A DNA stretch of 64,000 nucleotides from Marinomonas foliarum (lineage in GTDB: Bacteria > Pseudomonadota > Gammaproteobacteria > Pseudomonadales > Marinomonadaceae): NCBI RefSeq assembly GCF_003337275.1, contig NZ_QPJQ01000010.1, positions 1 through 64,000 on the forward strand, read 5' to 3'. A program made the translations under genes and the position numbers. The notes under the pieces were generated by a model. That model made no database searches, had not been told where the DNA came from, and saw nothing but the letters and a program-made list of their open reading frames with translations. Positions 1 through 10,258 of the stretch are shown one piece after another. Each line of letters starts with the position of its first letter. Positions within the stretch are counted from its first letter, which is position 1.

Positions 1-44
1 TGGTAGTGTGGGAGATCCCATGTGAGAGTAGGTCGTCGTCAAGC
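1..44 (+). rRNA. rrf: 5S ribosomal RNA, 3' end (partial)
   Basis: The first 44 bases match the 3' third of bacterial 5S rRNA: the segment TGGTAGTGTGGGAGATCCC followed by CATGTGAGAGTAGG is the conserved helix IV/V region. The gene begins before the window. A strong intrinsic terminator follows directly, so this is the end of an rRNA operon. The exact mature 3' end is uncertain by a few bases. Confidence 0.9.
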
Positions 45-58
45 TTTATATTAAGAGA

Positions 59-91
59 AACCCCATCCTGCTCAGCAGGGTGGGGTTTTTT
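59..91 (+). terminator. rRNA operon terminator
   Basis: An 11-bp stem (CCCCATCCTGC paired with GCAGGGTGGGG, one G-U pair) closes a three-base loop and is followed by six T. This is a classic intrinsic terminator placed about 15 bases after the 5S 3' end. Confidence 0.92.
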
Positions 92-142
92 CGTTTAAGA
101 ACATCAAAACACTCTCTCCCACTAGTGGGGCTTTTTATCAAA

Positions 143-186
143 GATACGCATGTTATAGTAGGCTATTATCAAGCTTTATATTAAGA
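143..186 (+). pseudogene. Decayed second copy of the 5S rRNA 3' tail
   Basis: This stretch aligns with bases 14-56, the 5S 3' end plus trailer. It shares CATGT, AGTAGG and an exact 18-base block (TCAAGCTTTATATTAAGA at 39-56 and 169-186), but the rRNA part carries several substitutions (for example GTCGTCGTC has become CTATTATC). The identical trailer beside a degraded rRNA part suggests a former tandem 5S gene reduced by deletion and mutation. It is too short and too altered to be functional. Confidence 0.6.
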
Positions 187-187
187 A

Positions 188-220
188 GGCCCTGATAGCT
201 ATGCTGTCAGGGCTTTTTTT
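188..220 (+). terminator. Second intrinsic terminator of the rRNA operon
   Basis: GCCCTGATAGC pairs with GCTGTCAGGGC around a short loop and is followed by seven T. It follows the 5S-like remnant in the same relative position as the first terminator follows the real 5S gene, which supports duplication of a 5S-terminator unit. Confidence 0.88.
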
Positions 221-300
221 CGTCTAGGCTAAATGAGTTAGACAAAGTCGAAATTAAAAAGAAACTACGTTGTGTTATCTAAGTTTGTGCTACCTTGCAT

Positions 301-1239
301 TTATAAGTTAATAAGGTTCTTAGCCTCTTTTTTTAACCAGCTCCTTAAAGACCTTATTGCTTCTTCATCTTTTCTGCTTTCTTTGTAAGCTATATAAAAA
401 TTGTCCCCCGTTTTAAATGCACTGCAGGGTAATTTGATTAGTGTAGTTTCATCGGCTCTTTCACTCATCATGTAGTCATTCACGAGTGCAATCCCTAGAG
501 AGTGTTTTGCAGCCTCGTAAGCCAACATGAGATGGCTGAATCGATGAAATTGAATGTGCTCTGGAAGTGCGAGAGTTAAATTCGCAAACCAGCGTTTCCA
601 GTCTTCTGTATGGCGATCGTAGATGCTATATGACGTAATAAGTGGGAATTGGGCCAAAGAGTTTGGAGTTACACTTAATTTATCCGCTAACTCTTGGTAG
701 GTTATTGTGCTCAATTTACTTTTAATCGTCTCTAGATAGCTTTGGCTGCAAACGGGAAATAGCTCTTCTTGATAGAGAGATTCAAATAGAAAACCTCGTT
801 TTTCTTTTTCAGTAGTGATAAAAAAATCAGCTGTTCGATCTGAAAGATCCGGCGTGCCATGGCTCATTTCAATGCTAAGCTCTAAATTTGGATGCAAGTG
901 CTTCAGTTCTGGAAGTCTTGGTATAAGCCAATAAACAGCAAATGAACTATATACAGCCAGTCTGATGTTGGTTTTCTGTTGTCCTTTAATATGGTTCGTC
1001 GCTTCTTCAATCTGCAGCAATGAGTTGCTGATTGAGTCTAAATAATGTTTCCCTTCTTTTGTTAGCTCTAGGTTTCTTCCTTGTCTATGGAAGAGGCTTT
1101 CTCCTAAGTAATTTTCTAGAATCCTTATCTGATGAGAAACTGCGCTTTGGCTTACATTGAGCTCGCTGGCGGCCTGAGAAAAGCTGTTTAATCTAGCGAC
1201 GGCTTCGAAGACAGGAAGAGATTTTAGAGGTGGAAGCAT
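301..1239 (-). CDS. LysR-family transcriptional regulator, GcvA-like
   Basis: A 312-residue regulator of LysR length. The N-terminal winged helix-turn-helix spans about residues 5-65 (SFSQAASELNVSQSAVSHQI is the recognition region), and the LysR substrate-binding domain spans about 90-300. The opening MLPPLKSLPVFEAVARL is typical of the GcvA/AmpR-like branch, whose members usually sit next to and control a divergent gene. Here the divergent neighbour is an EamA transporter 107 bases away, which is the most likely target together with autoregulation. The ATG at 1239 has a GGA about 10 bases upstream. The ligand cannot be told from sequence. Family assignment is firm. Confidence 0.92.
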   Translation of the reverse strand: MLPPLKSLPVFEAVARLNSFSQAASELNVSQSAVSHQIRILENYLGESLFHRQGRNLELTKEGKHYLDSISNSLLQIEEATNHIKGQQKTNIRLAVYSSFAVYWLIPRLPELKHLHPNLELSIEMSHGTPDLSDRTADFFITTEKEKRGFLFESLYQEELFPVCSQSYLETIKSKLSTITYQELADKLSVTPNSLAQFPLITSYSIYDRHTEDWKRWFANLTLALPEHIQFHRFSHLMLAYEAAKHSLGIALVNDYMMSERADETTLIKLPCSAFKTGDNFYIAYKESRKDEEAIRSLRSWLKKEAKNLINL

Positions 1240-1346
1240 GGTTTATTATCCAAATAACTAATACTAGTCGAAAATATATCATTTTATCTAATGTGTTGTA
1301 CTGATTAAGCTGGTGCGAATAATCTGTGCTCTTAAGGAGATAAATT

Positions 1347-2255
1347 TTGTCTGGTCGTACAGTAAGTAGTGCTATTTTAATTCTTGTCCTAGGAAGCTTT
1401 TTTGCAACTTTGTGTGATGTCTTTATTAAGATGGCAGACGTTGATGTGGCGATTTTTCAATTTACGTTTTTTCGTGCTTTTTTTATGTGCCTTTTTCTTT
1501 TTCCTATCGCAGTGCACAAGTATTTAAGCTCAGATAAATCAACCGCAACCTTGGGTTTAAAGCTGCACTTTATTCGAGGAAATATGTGGGTGTTGGCTGG
1601 GGTTTTGCTTACTATTTCGTTGGCGGAATTACCATTAGCGACAGCCAATGCAGTATTTTATACAGCGCCTATATTCATTATGCTGTTTGGTGCTTTTTTC
1701 TACAAAGAACGACTAAGTATAGATGTGCTACTTGCCGCTATTTTAGGCTTTATTGGAATTCTAGTGATTTTAAGGCCGACTGAAATTACCTTTTCAATGA
1801 TAAGTGCGATCCTTTTCGCCATTGTTTTAGCAGTAAATAGTTTATTGATTAAGAAACTGCCCCAAGAGCAAAGCATGCTATATGGTTTGTTTGTGACGCA
1901 AATGTTTGCTTTGCCAATGGTGAGTATCTTGGCTTTTTGGGAGGGTGAAGTGTTTGATCTTGGGAATATAATGTTTGCTGCTTTGTCTTCGGTTTGTTCG
2001 ATTTTATACAGCGTGTCCTGTCTGATTGGGTATCGGTATGTGGAATCGAGTAAAGTGACAAGTGCCGAGTACTCAGGGTTAATTTTCGCTTTTTTACTTG
2101 GTTGGTGGATCTTTGGTGAAACTCCAGATTTAGGAGTATTTATCGGTTCATTGTTCGTTATTTTGCCATTGCTATATTTAAGTCACCGAGACATTAGGCG
2201 ATTACGTAAAGAGCAATTATTATCGAATACTCGGTCTAATTTAGGTGCTGGTTGA
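1347..2255 (+). CDS. EamA/DMT-family transporter
   Basis: A 302-residue, very hydrophobic protein with about ten predicted membrane spans in two EamA repeats (roughly residues 8-140 and 150-285), the size and shape of drug/metabolite-transporter exporters. Such proteins export amino acids, nucleobases or other small metabolites across the inner membrane. The start is TTG, chosen because AAGGAGA lies six bases upstream and the next residues (SGRTVSSAILILVLG) lead straight into the first span. It is divergent from a LysR gene that probably controls it. The 3' end overlaps the convergent tetR-family gene by 15 bases. Substrate unknown. Confidence 0.9.
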   Translation: MSGRTVSSAILILVLGSFFATLCDVFIKMADVDVAIFQFTFFRAFFMCLFLFPIAVHKYLSSDKSTATLGLKLHFIRGNMWVLAGVLLTISLAELPLATANAVFYTAPIFIMLFGAFFYKERLSIDVLLAAILGFIGILVILRPTEITFSMISAILFAIVLAVNSLLIKKLPQEQSMLYGLFVTQMFALPMVSILAFWEGEVFDLGNIMFAALSSVCSILYSVSCLIGYRYVESSKVTSAEYSGLIFAFLLGWWIFGETPDLGVFIGSLFVILPLLYLSHRDIRRLRKEQLLSNTRSNLGAG

Positions 2256-2843
2256 GCAGAGGTTTTTAATCATTTGCTCAACCATATCTGACAAATCTTC
2301 CTTGTCTAGGTAGATTCCATCTATAAACAGACGGGCTAGTCCGTGAAGGCTAGCCCAAGTTGTTTGTCCTATTCTGAGTGGCGTGTTGTTATTGGGAAGA
2401 ATATTTTTCTCTTGTAACTCTTCCACCCAATCGATCCAAGCTTTAAAGGTTTGTTTTGATGCAGTTTTGAGTGAGTCGCTTGGGTTGCCTGCTTTCCACA
2501 ATGTTCTGCCATACATAAGATCGTAGGTTTCGCTATATTGGAGTGCGTACTCTAAATATGCATGAACGTATTTTTTGAAGGTTTCAGTGGCTTGCTGTTT
2601 TTCGGATTTTAAAGAGTTAAGTATTCTTTCCTGCTCATGAAAACCTTGCTCTGCCAGTGCACAAAGTAGTGCGTTTTTATCTTTGAAATGATGATATGGC
2701 GCTGTTCTTGAAACACCAACGGTGTCTGCAAGTTTACGCATACTAAGACTCTCAACGCCTTGCTCTTTGATAATAATAGCGGCGGAATCAAGTAATGATT
2801 TAGTGAGATCACCGTGGTGATATTGTGTTTTTAATGTCGACAT
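2241..2843 (-). CDS. TetR-family transcriptional regulator
   Basis: Two hundred residues from the ATG at 2843. A longer reading exists to 2969, but it would run through the promoter/operator region, and the TetR helix-turn-helix begins just after the ATG at 2843. The N-terminal DNA-binding domain covers about residues 8-60 (SMRKLADTVGVSRTAPYHHF), and a TetR_C-type ligand domain follows. It faces fadH across a 117-base gap holding two copies of a TTGACA-N-TGTCAA palindrome (2866-2905), the expected operator. It probably represses fadH and itself until a ligand binds, perhaps an enone or acyl compound (inference). The 3' end overlaps the EamA gene. Confidence 0.9.
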   Translation of the reverse strand: MSTLKTQYHHGDLTKSLLDSAAIIIKEQGVESLSMRKLADTVGVSRTAPYHHFKDKNALLCALAEQGFHEQERILNSLKSEKQQATETFKKYVHAYLEYALQYSETYDLMYGRTLWKAGNPSDSLKTASKQTFKAWIDWVEELQEKNILPNNNTPLRIGQTTWASLHGLARLFIDGIYLDKEDLSDMVEQMIKNLCSTST

Positions 2844-2865
2844 GGGCTGATTAAATACTTCTATC

Positions 2866-2905
2866 TTGACAATGTCAAAATGAAAACCTATCTTGACAGT
2901 GTCTA
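2866..2905. promoter_or_regulatory. Twin TetR-type operators between the regulator and fadH
   Basis: Two 13-bp palindromes are seen: TTGACAATGTCAA at 2866-2878 (perfect) and TTGACAGTGTCTA at 2893-2905 (one mismatch). Their centres lie 27 bp apart and both sit within a longer direct repeat starting CTATCTTGACA. The position in the gap between a tetR-family gene and a divergent enzyme gene makes regulator binding the simplest explanation. Confidence 0.7.
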
Positions 2906-2942
2906 AATTGCTTGTGGGCAGCAGCAATCTAAAAAACAATAA

Positions 2943-4982
<2,040 letters not shown>

Positions 4983-5211
4983 TAATGTGAAAATATTCAG
5001 AGAGTGATGGTTAAGAATATGGATCTGTCACTCTCTTCATCAAATATTATTACTGATATCTTGAGCTTTTTGTTAGCCGCCCCTGTAAGCCTTGTGTAAA
5101 TATCTTTATCTTGTTGATTAATACTGTAACGTATCGAGTATAAGTTGCGTGATAAAGCTTGTCATTAATGTAGATAATCACGCTTTCAGTAAATTAGCTG
5201 AGTTGGAGTTT

Positions 5212-6663
5212 ATGCCAGTTTTTGGAGCGCTGATCGAATGGGTTAGCTTCTATTGGGTAACCATTATCGTTGTTTTGCATATCGGGTTGTCTGTTATGGC
5301 ATCTCTACATGTATTGTTGTACAAAGAAAATGACCGGACTTCGCTTGCTTGGATCGGATTGGTTGTTTTCTCCCCTGTATTAGGCAGCTTGTTTTACTGG
5401 TTGTTTGGCATAAATCGTATTAAACGCTTGGCTCAAAGAGAGCATCCTCAAAAAATAAAGCAAGACTTTCGTTATGAAGAGGATTGTATTGATTTTCATG
5501 GACAGCCTAAGCATTGGCATTCGTCGATCATTGCTGGGTACACGATTCATCCAGTGAACTATGTTGATGCTAATAGTATAGAGTTGTTGGTTAATGGCGA
5601 TAACGCTTACCCTGCAATGATTGAGTCTATTCGAGGCGCAAAACATCATATTGTGCTATCAAGTTATATATTTGATTACGATTCATTAGGACAGAAGTTT
5701 GTTACTGCACTGGCGCAAGCGAAAGACCGAGGTGTGGTTGTGTATGTATTGTTAGATGGAATAGGGGTGGGCTATAGCTGGCGAAAATCTGATAGAGCAT
5801 TAAAGAAACGAGGTGTCAGAACAGCTCAGTTCTTGCCTGCTATTTCCTTGACTGGTATTCGCTTTATTAATCTAAGAAACCATAGAAAAATACTTTGCGT
5901 AGATGGCCAAGAAGCTTATATCGGCGGTATGAATATCAGTAAAGGGAACTTAGTTAAATCGGCTAAGCACCCAATTGATGATGTTCACTTTAAAGTGGCT
6001 GGTCCAGTAATAGATCAGATTAGTCAGGTCTTTATCGAGGATTGGTTTTTCGCAACGGGCGAGTTAATTAAATTCCCTTCTTATAATTCAGGTATCACTG
6101 AGCCAAAGAAGACATCTGTTGTATCTCGAGTGATTCAAGATGGGCCTGATGAACATCACAATAGAATACGCTGGACACTAATGAACGCCCTTGTTTGTGC
6201 GCAAAAGAGTGTTAGGATCATTACTCCATATTTTATTCCTGACCAAACGTTAATGACGTCTCTTCATGCTGCGGCTTTGCGTGGTGTTTCTGTTGAAATT
6301 ATTGTGCCCGAGCGAAGCAATATTCTTTTTGTGGATTGGGTAATGGAAGCCAACTATCTAAGAATTATCGAACATGGTATAGAAATTTATAAAAACAAAC
6401 GACCTTTTGATCACAGTAAAATCGTGCTTATAGATGATGTATGGTCGTTTATAGGTTCTACGAATTGGGATGCGAGGAGCTTGGAATTTAATTTCGAAAT
6501 CAACCTCGAATGCTTTGATGGCGATCTTAACTCTCAGCTTACAGCATTGTATGAATCTAAAAAGCTTAATTCTGAGCAAGTTTTAGAAGCAGGTATGGCA
6601 AACCTGGCTATGTACAAGAAGATTCGTAATAACTTGTTTCGATTATTTTCGCCCTATTTGTAA
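5212..6663 (+). CDS. cls: Cardiolipin synthase, ClsA-type
   Basis: A 483-residue membrane enzyme that joins two phosphatidylglycerol molecules into cardiolipin. Two membrane spans lie at the N-terminus (about residues 8-35 and 42-65). Two phospholipase-D HKD motifs follow: NHRKILCVDGQEAYIGGMN near residue 222 and DHSKIVLIDDVWSFIGSTN near 399. Size and layout match ClsA. A GTG at 5149 would add 21 residues but lacks a convincing ribosome site. ATG 5212 has GGAG close upstream and starts just before the first span as in ClsA. An EEP-family gene follows after 11 bases, an arrangement recalling E. coli ybhP-clsB, so the two are probably cotranscribed. Confidence 0.9.
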   Translation: MPVFGALIEWVSFYWVTIIVVLHIGLSVMASLHVLLYKENDRTSLAWIGLVVFSPVLGSLFYWLFGINRIKRLAQREHPQKIKQDFRYEEDCIDFHGQPKHWHSSIIAGYTIHPVNYVDANSIELLVNGDNAYPAMIESIRGAKHHIVLSSYIFDYDSLGQKFVTALAQAKDRGVVVYVLLDGIGVGYSWRKSDRALKKRGVRTAQFLPAISLTGIRFINLRNHRKILCVDGQEAYIGGMNISKGNLVKSAKHPIDDVHFKVAGPVIDQISQVFIEDWFFATGELIKFPSYNSGITEPKKTSVVSRVIQDGPDEHHNRIRWTLMNALVCAQKSVRIITPYFIPDQTLMTSLHAAALRGVSVEIIVPERSNILFVDWVMEANYLRIIEHGIEIYKNKRPFDHSKIVLIDDVWSFIGSTNWDARSLEFNFEINLECFDGDLNSQLTALYESKKLNSEQVLEAGMANLAMYKKIRNNLFRLFSPYL

Positions 6664-6674
6664 GGCCATTTATT

Positions 6675-7448
6675 ATGATGAAAAAACGTTTTAGCGCTGT
6701 TGAGTCATTAAAGGTCATGGGGAGTGCATCGAAACAGGTAATAGGACCAGATATTAACGTCCTGTTGTGGAACGTATTCAAATGCAAAAGAAAGGGCTGG
6801 CAAGGTGATTTCATTTCTCTTATTGAAGGTAAAGACTTAATTTTGCTTCAAGAGGCTATTTTGAACTCGCCCTTTGATAGTCTTTTTCATCATTCTTCAC
6901 AACATCAATGGATTATGGCCAGTAGTTTTAAAAGCATAAAATCCAATGTTGAAACGGGTGTTAAAACAGGATCAAGAGCTGAAGCAAGCAGACACTTTTT
7001 TTCGGTCTCTGAACATAGTGAGCCTATTTCTAACACAAAAAAAATGGTGTTGGCGACCGAGTATCCGTTAGCGAGTGTGTCTGATTCTTTACTTGAGTCC
7101 TCTTTGCTGGTCATTAATACCCACATGATCAACTTTGTCTCTTTCGAGAAATTTAGGGCGCATTTGAATCAAGCTTTCCAAGCATTTGAGCATCATCATG
7201 GACCTATATTATTGGCTGGCGATTTTAATACCTGGAATGGTAAACGAATGGCGTATTTTGATGCGATGGCTAGGTCCAGTCTATTAAAAGAAGTACCGAT
7301 TACGCGTCAGCCCAAGTTGGGGCACTTACTACGTCATCTTGATCATATCTATTGTCGCGGCCTGGATGTGGTTGATGTGAATGTACATACAGATGTTTAC
7401 TCGTCCGACCACTATCCGATTAGTTTGTCGCTTCGCCTTACTGAGTAA
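6675..7448 (+). CDS. Endonuclease/exonuclease/phosphatase (EEP) family protein, YbhP-like
   Basis: A 257-residue EEP-fold protein. Visible family motifs in order: LLWNVFKC (metal-binding Asn, about residue 25-32), LLQEA (metal-binding Glu, about 57), INTHMINF, LAGDFNTWN (about 178) and SSDHYPISL near the C-terminus (catalytic Asp-His). No clear signal peptide. The gene lies 11 bases after the cardiolipin synthase gene and is probably in its operon. E. coli has a related EEP gene, ybhP, next to clsB, so a role in phospholipid or phosphodiester turnover is plausible but unproven. The C-terminus converges on the DUF2254 gene with 16 bases between and no terminator visible. Confidence 0.82.
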   Translation: MMKKRFSAVESLKVMGSASKQVIGPDINVLLWNVFKCKRKGWQGDFISLIEGKDLILLQEAILNSPFDSLFHHSSQHQWIMASSFKSIKSNVETGVKTGSRAEASRHFFSVSEHSEPISNTKKMVLATEYPLASVSDSLLESSLLVINTHMINFVSFEKFRAHLNQAFQAFEHHHGPILLAGDFNTWNGKRMAYFDAMARSSLLKEVPITRQPKLGHLLRHLDHIYCRGLDVVDVNVHTDVYSSDHYPISLSLRLTE

Positions 7449-7464
7449 TGGTTTGCCTTGTGGC

Positions 7465-8838
7465 TTACGATTTTAGAGTTTTAGCCTTTTCTAATAGCTT
7501 AGTTAAGGTTTGCAGCCGACTAGAGACTTCTTTTTTATCCAAATCGACGAGTTGTTGTTGCTCTAGTCCGTGTTCGAGCATGAGCTTCTGGTGGTATACG
7601 AAAGACCAATGTGTTGAATGGTTCGCTTGTTCTGCAATACGGATAACCCCTTCCAATTGACGTAATTGCACTGCCAAGCATGATTGAGAGTATTGGCGGA
7701 TTTGGTTGAAGGCAATATTGGCCAAGTTTTCGAAAGATGTCGTCTTGTAAGTCACTCTCTCTATGTCATTATCATCATAGGTAGCGCCTTCAGGGAAGCT
7801 TTTTTGAGTTAAATCACAAACCGCAGCGGTGAGTTTATCAATACAGGCTATGGCTGAATATGGGTCGTTGATACCAGGAGAAAGGGCTCTTAAAGCAATT
7901 TCAACCAATTGATGAACCGCAAATTCAGGGTCTTGTATTGGTGTTCGTTTTGGCCCTAGAGTAAAGCACTCGTGCAATGTTTGTTTGTCTTCTTCCGAAA
8001 ACCTTTCAATGTTACTTGTCATCACAACCATTCGGTTTACGATAAAGTCTCCTGGGTTCACCAAAATATCTAGATGTCCATCTAGCTTACTTATTACATT
8101 TGTTATGTCTGCGTAGTTGATAGCCTGAATATAGCCACAAGATTTGCTCTGGAATTGAAATTGCTTATGTTTTTTGTCAGCTTGTTTTGTCGTCTGAACT
8201 TGTTTTTTATCCGTTGAAGAGTCTGCTTCTTCCTCTTTTTGTTGTTTAAAAATTTGTTCGATACTAGATTGTAGCTCGCTGTAAACATTGTCGATGACGC
8301 TGTCAGATTGCAAATTGAGGGAAACATGGTGGATGAAATAAATGAGCAGAAGAATACCAAACAGTGTCATTGCTATCGCACCAGCAATAGTGAGCCCTGG
8401 TAGGAAAGCGCCATCAGCAAAGTCATCAGTCATACGAACCAATACTAGACAATAAACAAATAGAGAGATAAACACGCCAAGCACGATTTGAGTGCTTGAG
8501 TCTTCCATAAAGTTACGAATTAACCTTGGTCCAAATTGCGATGAGGCGTTAGTAAGCGCTACGATGGTAATAGAAAATGTGATACTGACTACAGTCATTA
8601 CACTGCTCGCGACGGTAGTAAGAAGATCTCGGGTGATATCCGCGTTGGCGTGGTATAAAGAATTCAGCCAAGGTAATGAATCTAGGCCTGCGTACAAGTC
8701 AATGAGCAGCAAAGATATACAGCCCAAAATGGTCAGGGATAAAATAAGACAGGGGGTAAACCAAAAGCTGGTTTTAATCGCATCGTACGCTTTTAAAATG
8801 CTCGTATTTTTGATTGTTGATAATGGCAATTGATTCAT
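7465..8838 (-). CDS. DUF2254 family membrane protein
   Basis: A 457-residue protein with four predicted N-terminal membrane spans (about residues 30-52, 70-95, 115-137, 145-168) and a large soluble C-terminal part. The motif ALSPGINDPYSA at about residue 313 is the hallmark of DUF2254, a widespread family of unknown function. A charged low-complexity stretch (about 205-225, rich in E, K, Q) separates the membrane and soluble parts. The ATG at 8838 has AGGG directly against it, so a TTG three codons downstream, better spaced from the same AGGG, is a possible real start. A small membrane protein gene lies 26 bases upstream on the same strand and may form an operon with it. Confidence 0.8.
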   Translation of the reverse strand: MNQLPLSTIKNTSILKAYDAIKTSFWFTPCLILSLTILGCISLLLIDLYAGLDSLPWLNSLYHANADITRDLLTTVASSVMTVVSITFSITIVALTNASSQFGPRLIRNFMEDSSTQIVLGVFISLFVYCLVLVRMTDDFADGAFLPGLTIAGAIAMTLFGILLLIYFIHHVSLNLQSDSVIDNVYSELQSSIEQIFKQQKEEEADSSTDKKQVQTTKQADKKHKQFQFQSKSCGYIQAINYADITNVISKLDGHLDILVNPGDFIVNRMVVMTSNIERFSEEDKQTLHECFTLGPKRTPIQDPEFAVHQLVEIALRALSPGINDPYSAIACIDKLTAAVCDLTQKSFPEGATYDDNDIERVTYKTTSFENLANIAFNQIRQYSQSCLAVQLRQLEGVIRIAEQANHSTHWSFVYHQKLMLEHGLEQQQLVDLDKKEVSSRLQTLTKLLEKAKTLKS

Positions 8839-8864
8839 CCCTGTTTATTAAGTGGCTTTGTTGG

Positions 8865-9380
8865 CTACTGACTTTTCTCATTTGGTTCGCCAGTTTTAAG
8901 TATCTTGAGCAGGTCTTCTCTTTCAATGCTGCCTTTTAGGGCTAGGTCTAGCTGGTATTGATATTCGTTATTCCAATCTGTGGTCCTTGGGCTCAACGCG
9001 GAAAGGTCTTTCATAGCAGACTTCATGACTTTTAGGTAGGCCTGAATGTTGCGTTCTTGGTCGATCAAAATGTTTTTCAAGGCTGTCGAACTGCTGTGTC
9101 TCAGGTAGAGTTTTAGTACTTCGCTTTGTTCTTCTATGGTTTTTATTTTGGAGCTTTGCTGGGCAAGTGTTCGTTCCATGGTGGCGATTAGATTACCCTG
9201 CTCAGTTATTGTGTCTGCAGCTTTTGCGTTTTCTGGTGATGGTTTAAGCAGAATGTAAGCCACACCTGACGACGCTAAAACACTAAAAATAAAGCATAAG
9301 AAAAAAGCAGTAATTAGCATGACTGGCTTTTTCTTGGGAGCCTCTACTACGGTGCTATCGACCTGAGTTTTAGGTGGCAT
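8865..9380 (-). CDS. Hypothetical membrane-anchored coiled-coil protein
   Basis: I do not recognise this 171-residue protein. It has a short basic N-terminus (PKKKP), one membrane span (about residues 19-43), a likely coiled coil (about 55-105, rich in E, Q, L, I) and a helical C-terminal part. This is the topology of a single-pass protein with a periplasmic helical domain. GGAG lies six bases before the ATG. It precedes a DUF2254 gene by 26 bases on the same strand, so the two products may act together in the membrane. No catalytic motif is visible. Confidence 0.7.
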   Translation of the reverse strand: MPPKTQVDSTVVEAPKKKPVMLITAFFLCFIFSVLASSGVAYILLKPSPENAKAADTITEQGNLIATMERTLAQQSSKIKTIEEQSEVLKLYLRHSSSTALKNILIDQERNIQAYLKVMKSAMKDLSALSPRTTDWNNEYQYQLDLALKGSIEREDLLKILKTGEPNEKSQ

Positions 9381-9602
9381 CTTATTCTCCTCTGTTTGCT
9401 TTAGTGCTGTTCTTCAAGGTTTGAAATACTACTTTGAGTCATCTAATCATCATTATGCTTATTGGCTTTCGCCGCAATCTTCTATTTGTATTTCTTCGTA
9501 ACAGTGTCTGATTATAACCAGCATATCCTTGATATCCCTATTCGGCAGTTTAGTTTTTCCTTTAGTGCACGTAAAATACGCGCTTATTATTTTATAAGAG
9601 TA

Positions 9603-9627
9603 ATAACCTACCAAAATAGTCAGGTAA
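9603..9627 (+). promoter_or_regulatory. Candidate type 1 IscR-binding site
   Basis: The 25-base segment starting ATAACCTACC and ending AGTCAGGTAA agrees at about 21 of 25 positions with the recalled type 1 IscR consensus (ATASYYGACTRWWWYAGTCRRSTAT). It has the expected imperfect dyad (ACCT...AGGT) and lies just upstream of the -35 element of the iscR promoter. IscR holding a 2Fe-2S cluster would repress here. The match was made by eye. Confidence 0.6.
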
Positions 9628-9631
9628 ATAC

Positions 9632-9661
9632 TTGATCAAAACAGTAGGTTTTGTGTACTAT
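9632..9661 (+). promoter_or_regulatory. Putative sigma-70 promoter of iscR-suf
   Basis: TTGATC (9632-9637) and TACTAT (9656-9661) are separated by 18 bases, giving a transcription start near 9668 and a short leader before the iscR ATG at 9696. It lies directly next to the candidate IscR site, as expected for autoregulation. The remaining upstream DNA (9381-9602) holds nothing else I can identify. Confidence 0.5.
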
Positions 9662-9695
9662 TTGTTCTCACAGAATAATCTAAATTGGATGGCTT

Positions 9696-10184
9696 ATGCG
9701 TCTGACAACAAAAGGTCGTTATGCGGTAACCGCCATGCTTGATTTGGCATTACACTCAGATAAAGGGCCTGTGTCCTTGTCTGATATTTCAAGCCGACAA
9801 GGGATATCGTTATCTTATCTTGAGCAATTGTTCTCCAAGCTCCGTAAGCGGTCACTAGTAAATAGTGTCAGGGGGCCTGGTGGAGGATATCGTTTGAGTC
9901 GTTCAAATAATGATATTTTTGTTGCGCAAATAGTGGATGCGGTAAATGAATCGGTTGACGCAACAGGTTGTAAGGGGCGAAGTGATTGCCAGAGTGGCAA
10001 CACTTGTCTGACACATCATTTATGGTGTGATTTAAGCGATCAAATACATGATTTTTTAAATCAAATTAGCCTAGATCAATTGGTGCGCCGAAATGATGTC
10101 CGCCAAGTCGCAGAGCGGCAAGAACTTGAAAGCCGACAGCGTAGTTTTGAAAATGACAAAATTAGCGCGGCGATTGTTGATTAA
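9696..10184 (+). CDS. iscR: Fe-S cluster assembly transcription factor IscR
   Basis: A 162-residue Rrf2-family regulator. The winged helix-turn-helix is at residues 1-70 (opening [19 protein letters not shown]; wing RGPGGGYRL). The cluster ligands are all present at the E. coli positions: Cys92, Cys98, Cys104 and His107 ([17 protein letters not shown]). IscR senses cellular Fe-S status: the holo form represses its own operon, and the apo form can activate suf genes. Here it leads an operon of SUF, not ISC, genes (sufB starts 74 bases downstream). A likely binding site overlaps its promoter, so IscR probably governs the whole cluster-assembly operon. Confidence 0.96.
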   Translation: MRLTTKGRYAVTAMLDLALHSDKGPVSLSDISSRQGISLSYLEQLFSKLRKRSLVNSVRGPGGGYRLSRSNNDIFVAQIVDAVNESVDATGCKGRSDCQSGNTCLTHHLWCDLSDQIHDFLNQISLDQLVRRNDVRQVAERQELESRQRSFENDKISAAIVD

Positions 10185-10258
10185 ATAGAGAATAAATTAG
10201 TAGAGCTTGATGCACTGATTGACAGTGCGTTGGTGGCTATAATTGAGTGAGTTTTTAT

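Noticed and set aside
4999-5036. AGAGAGTGA/TCACTCTCT inverted repeat after fadH as a terminator
   Set aside because: A 20-base loop and no T-tract; too weak to list as a terminator.
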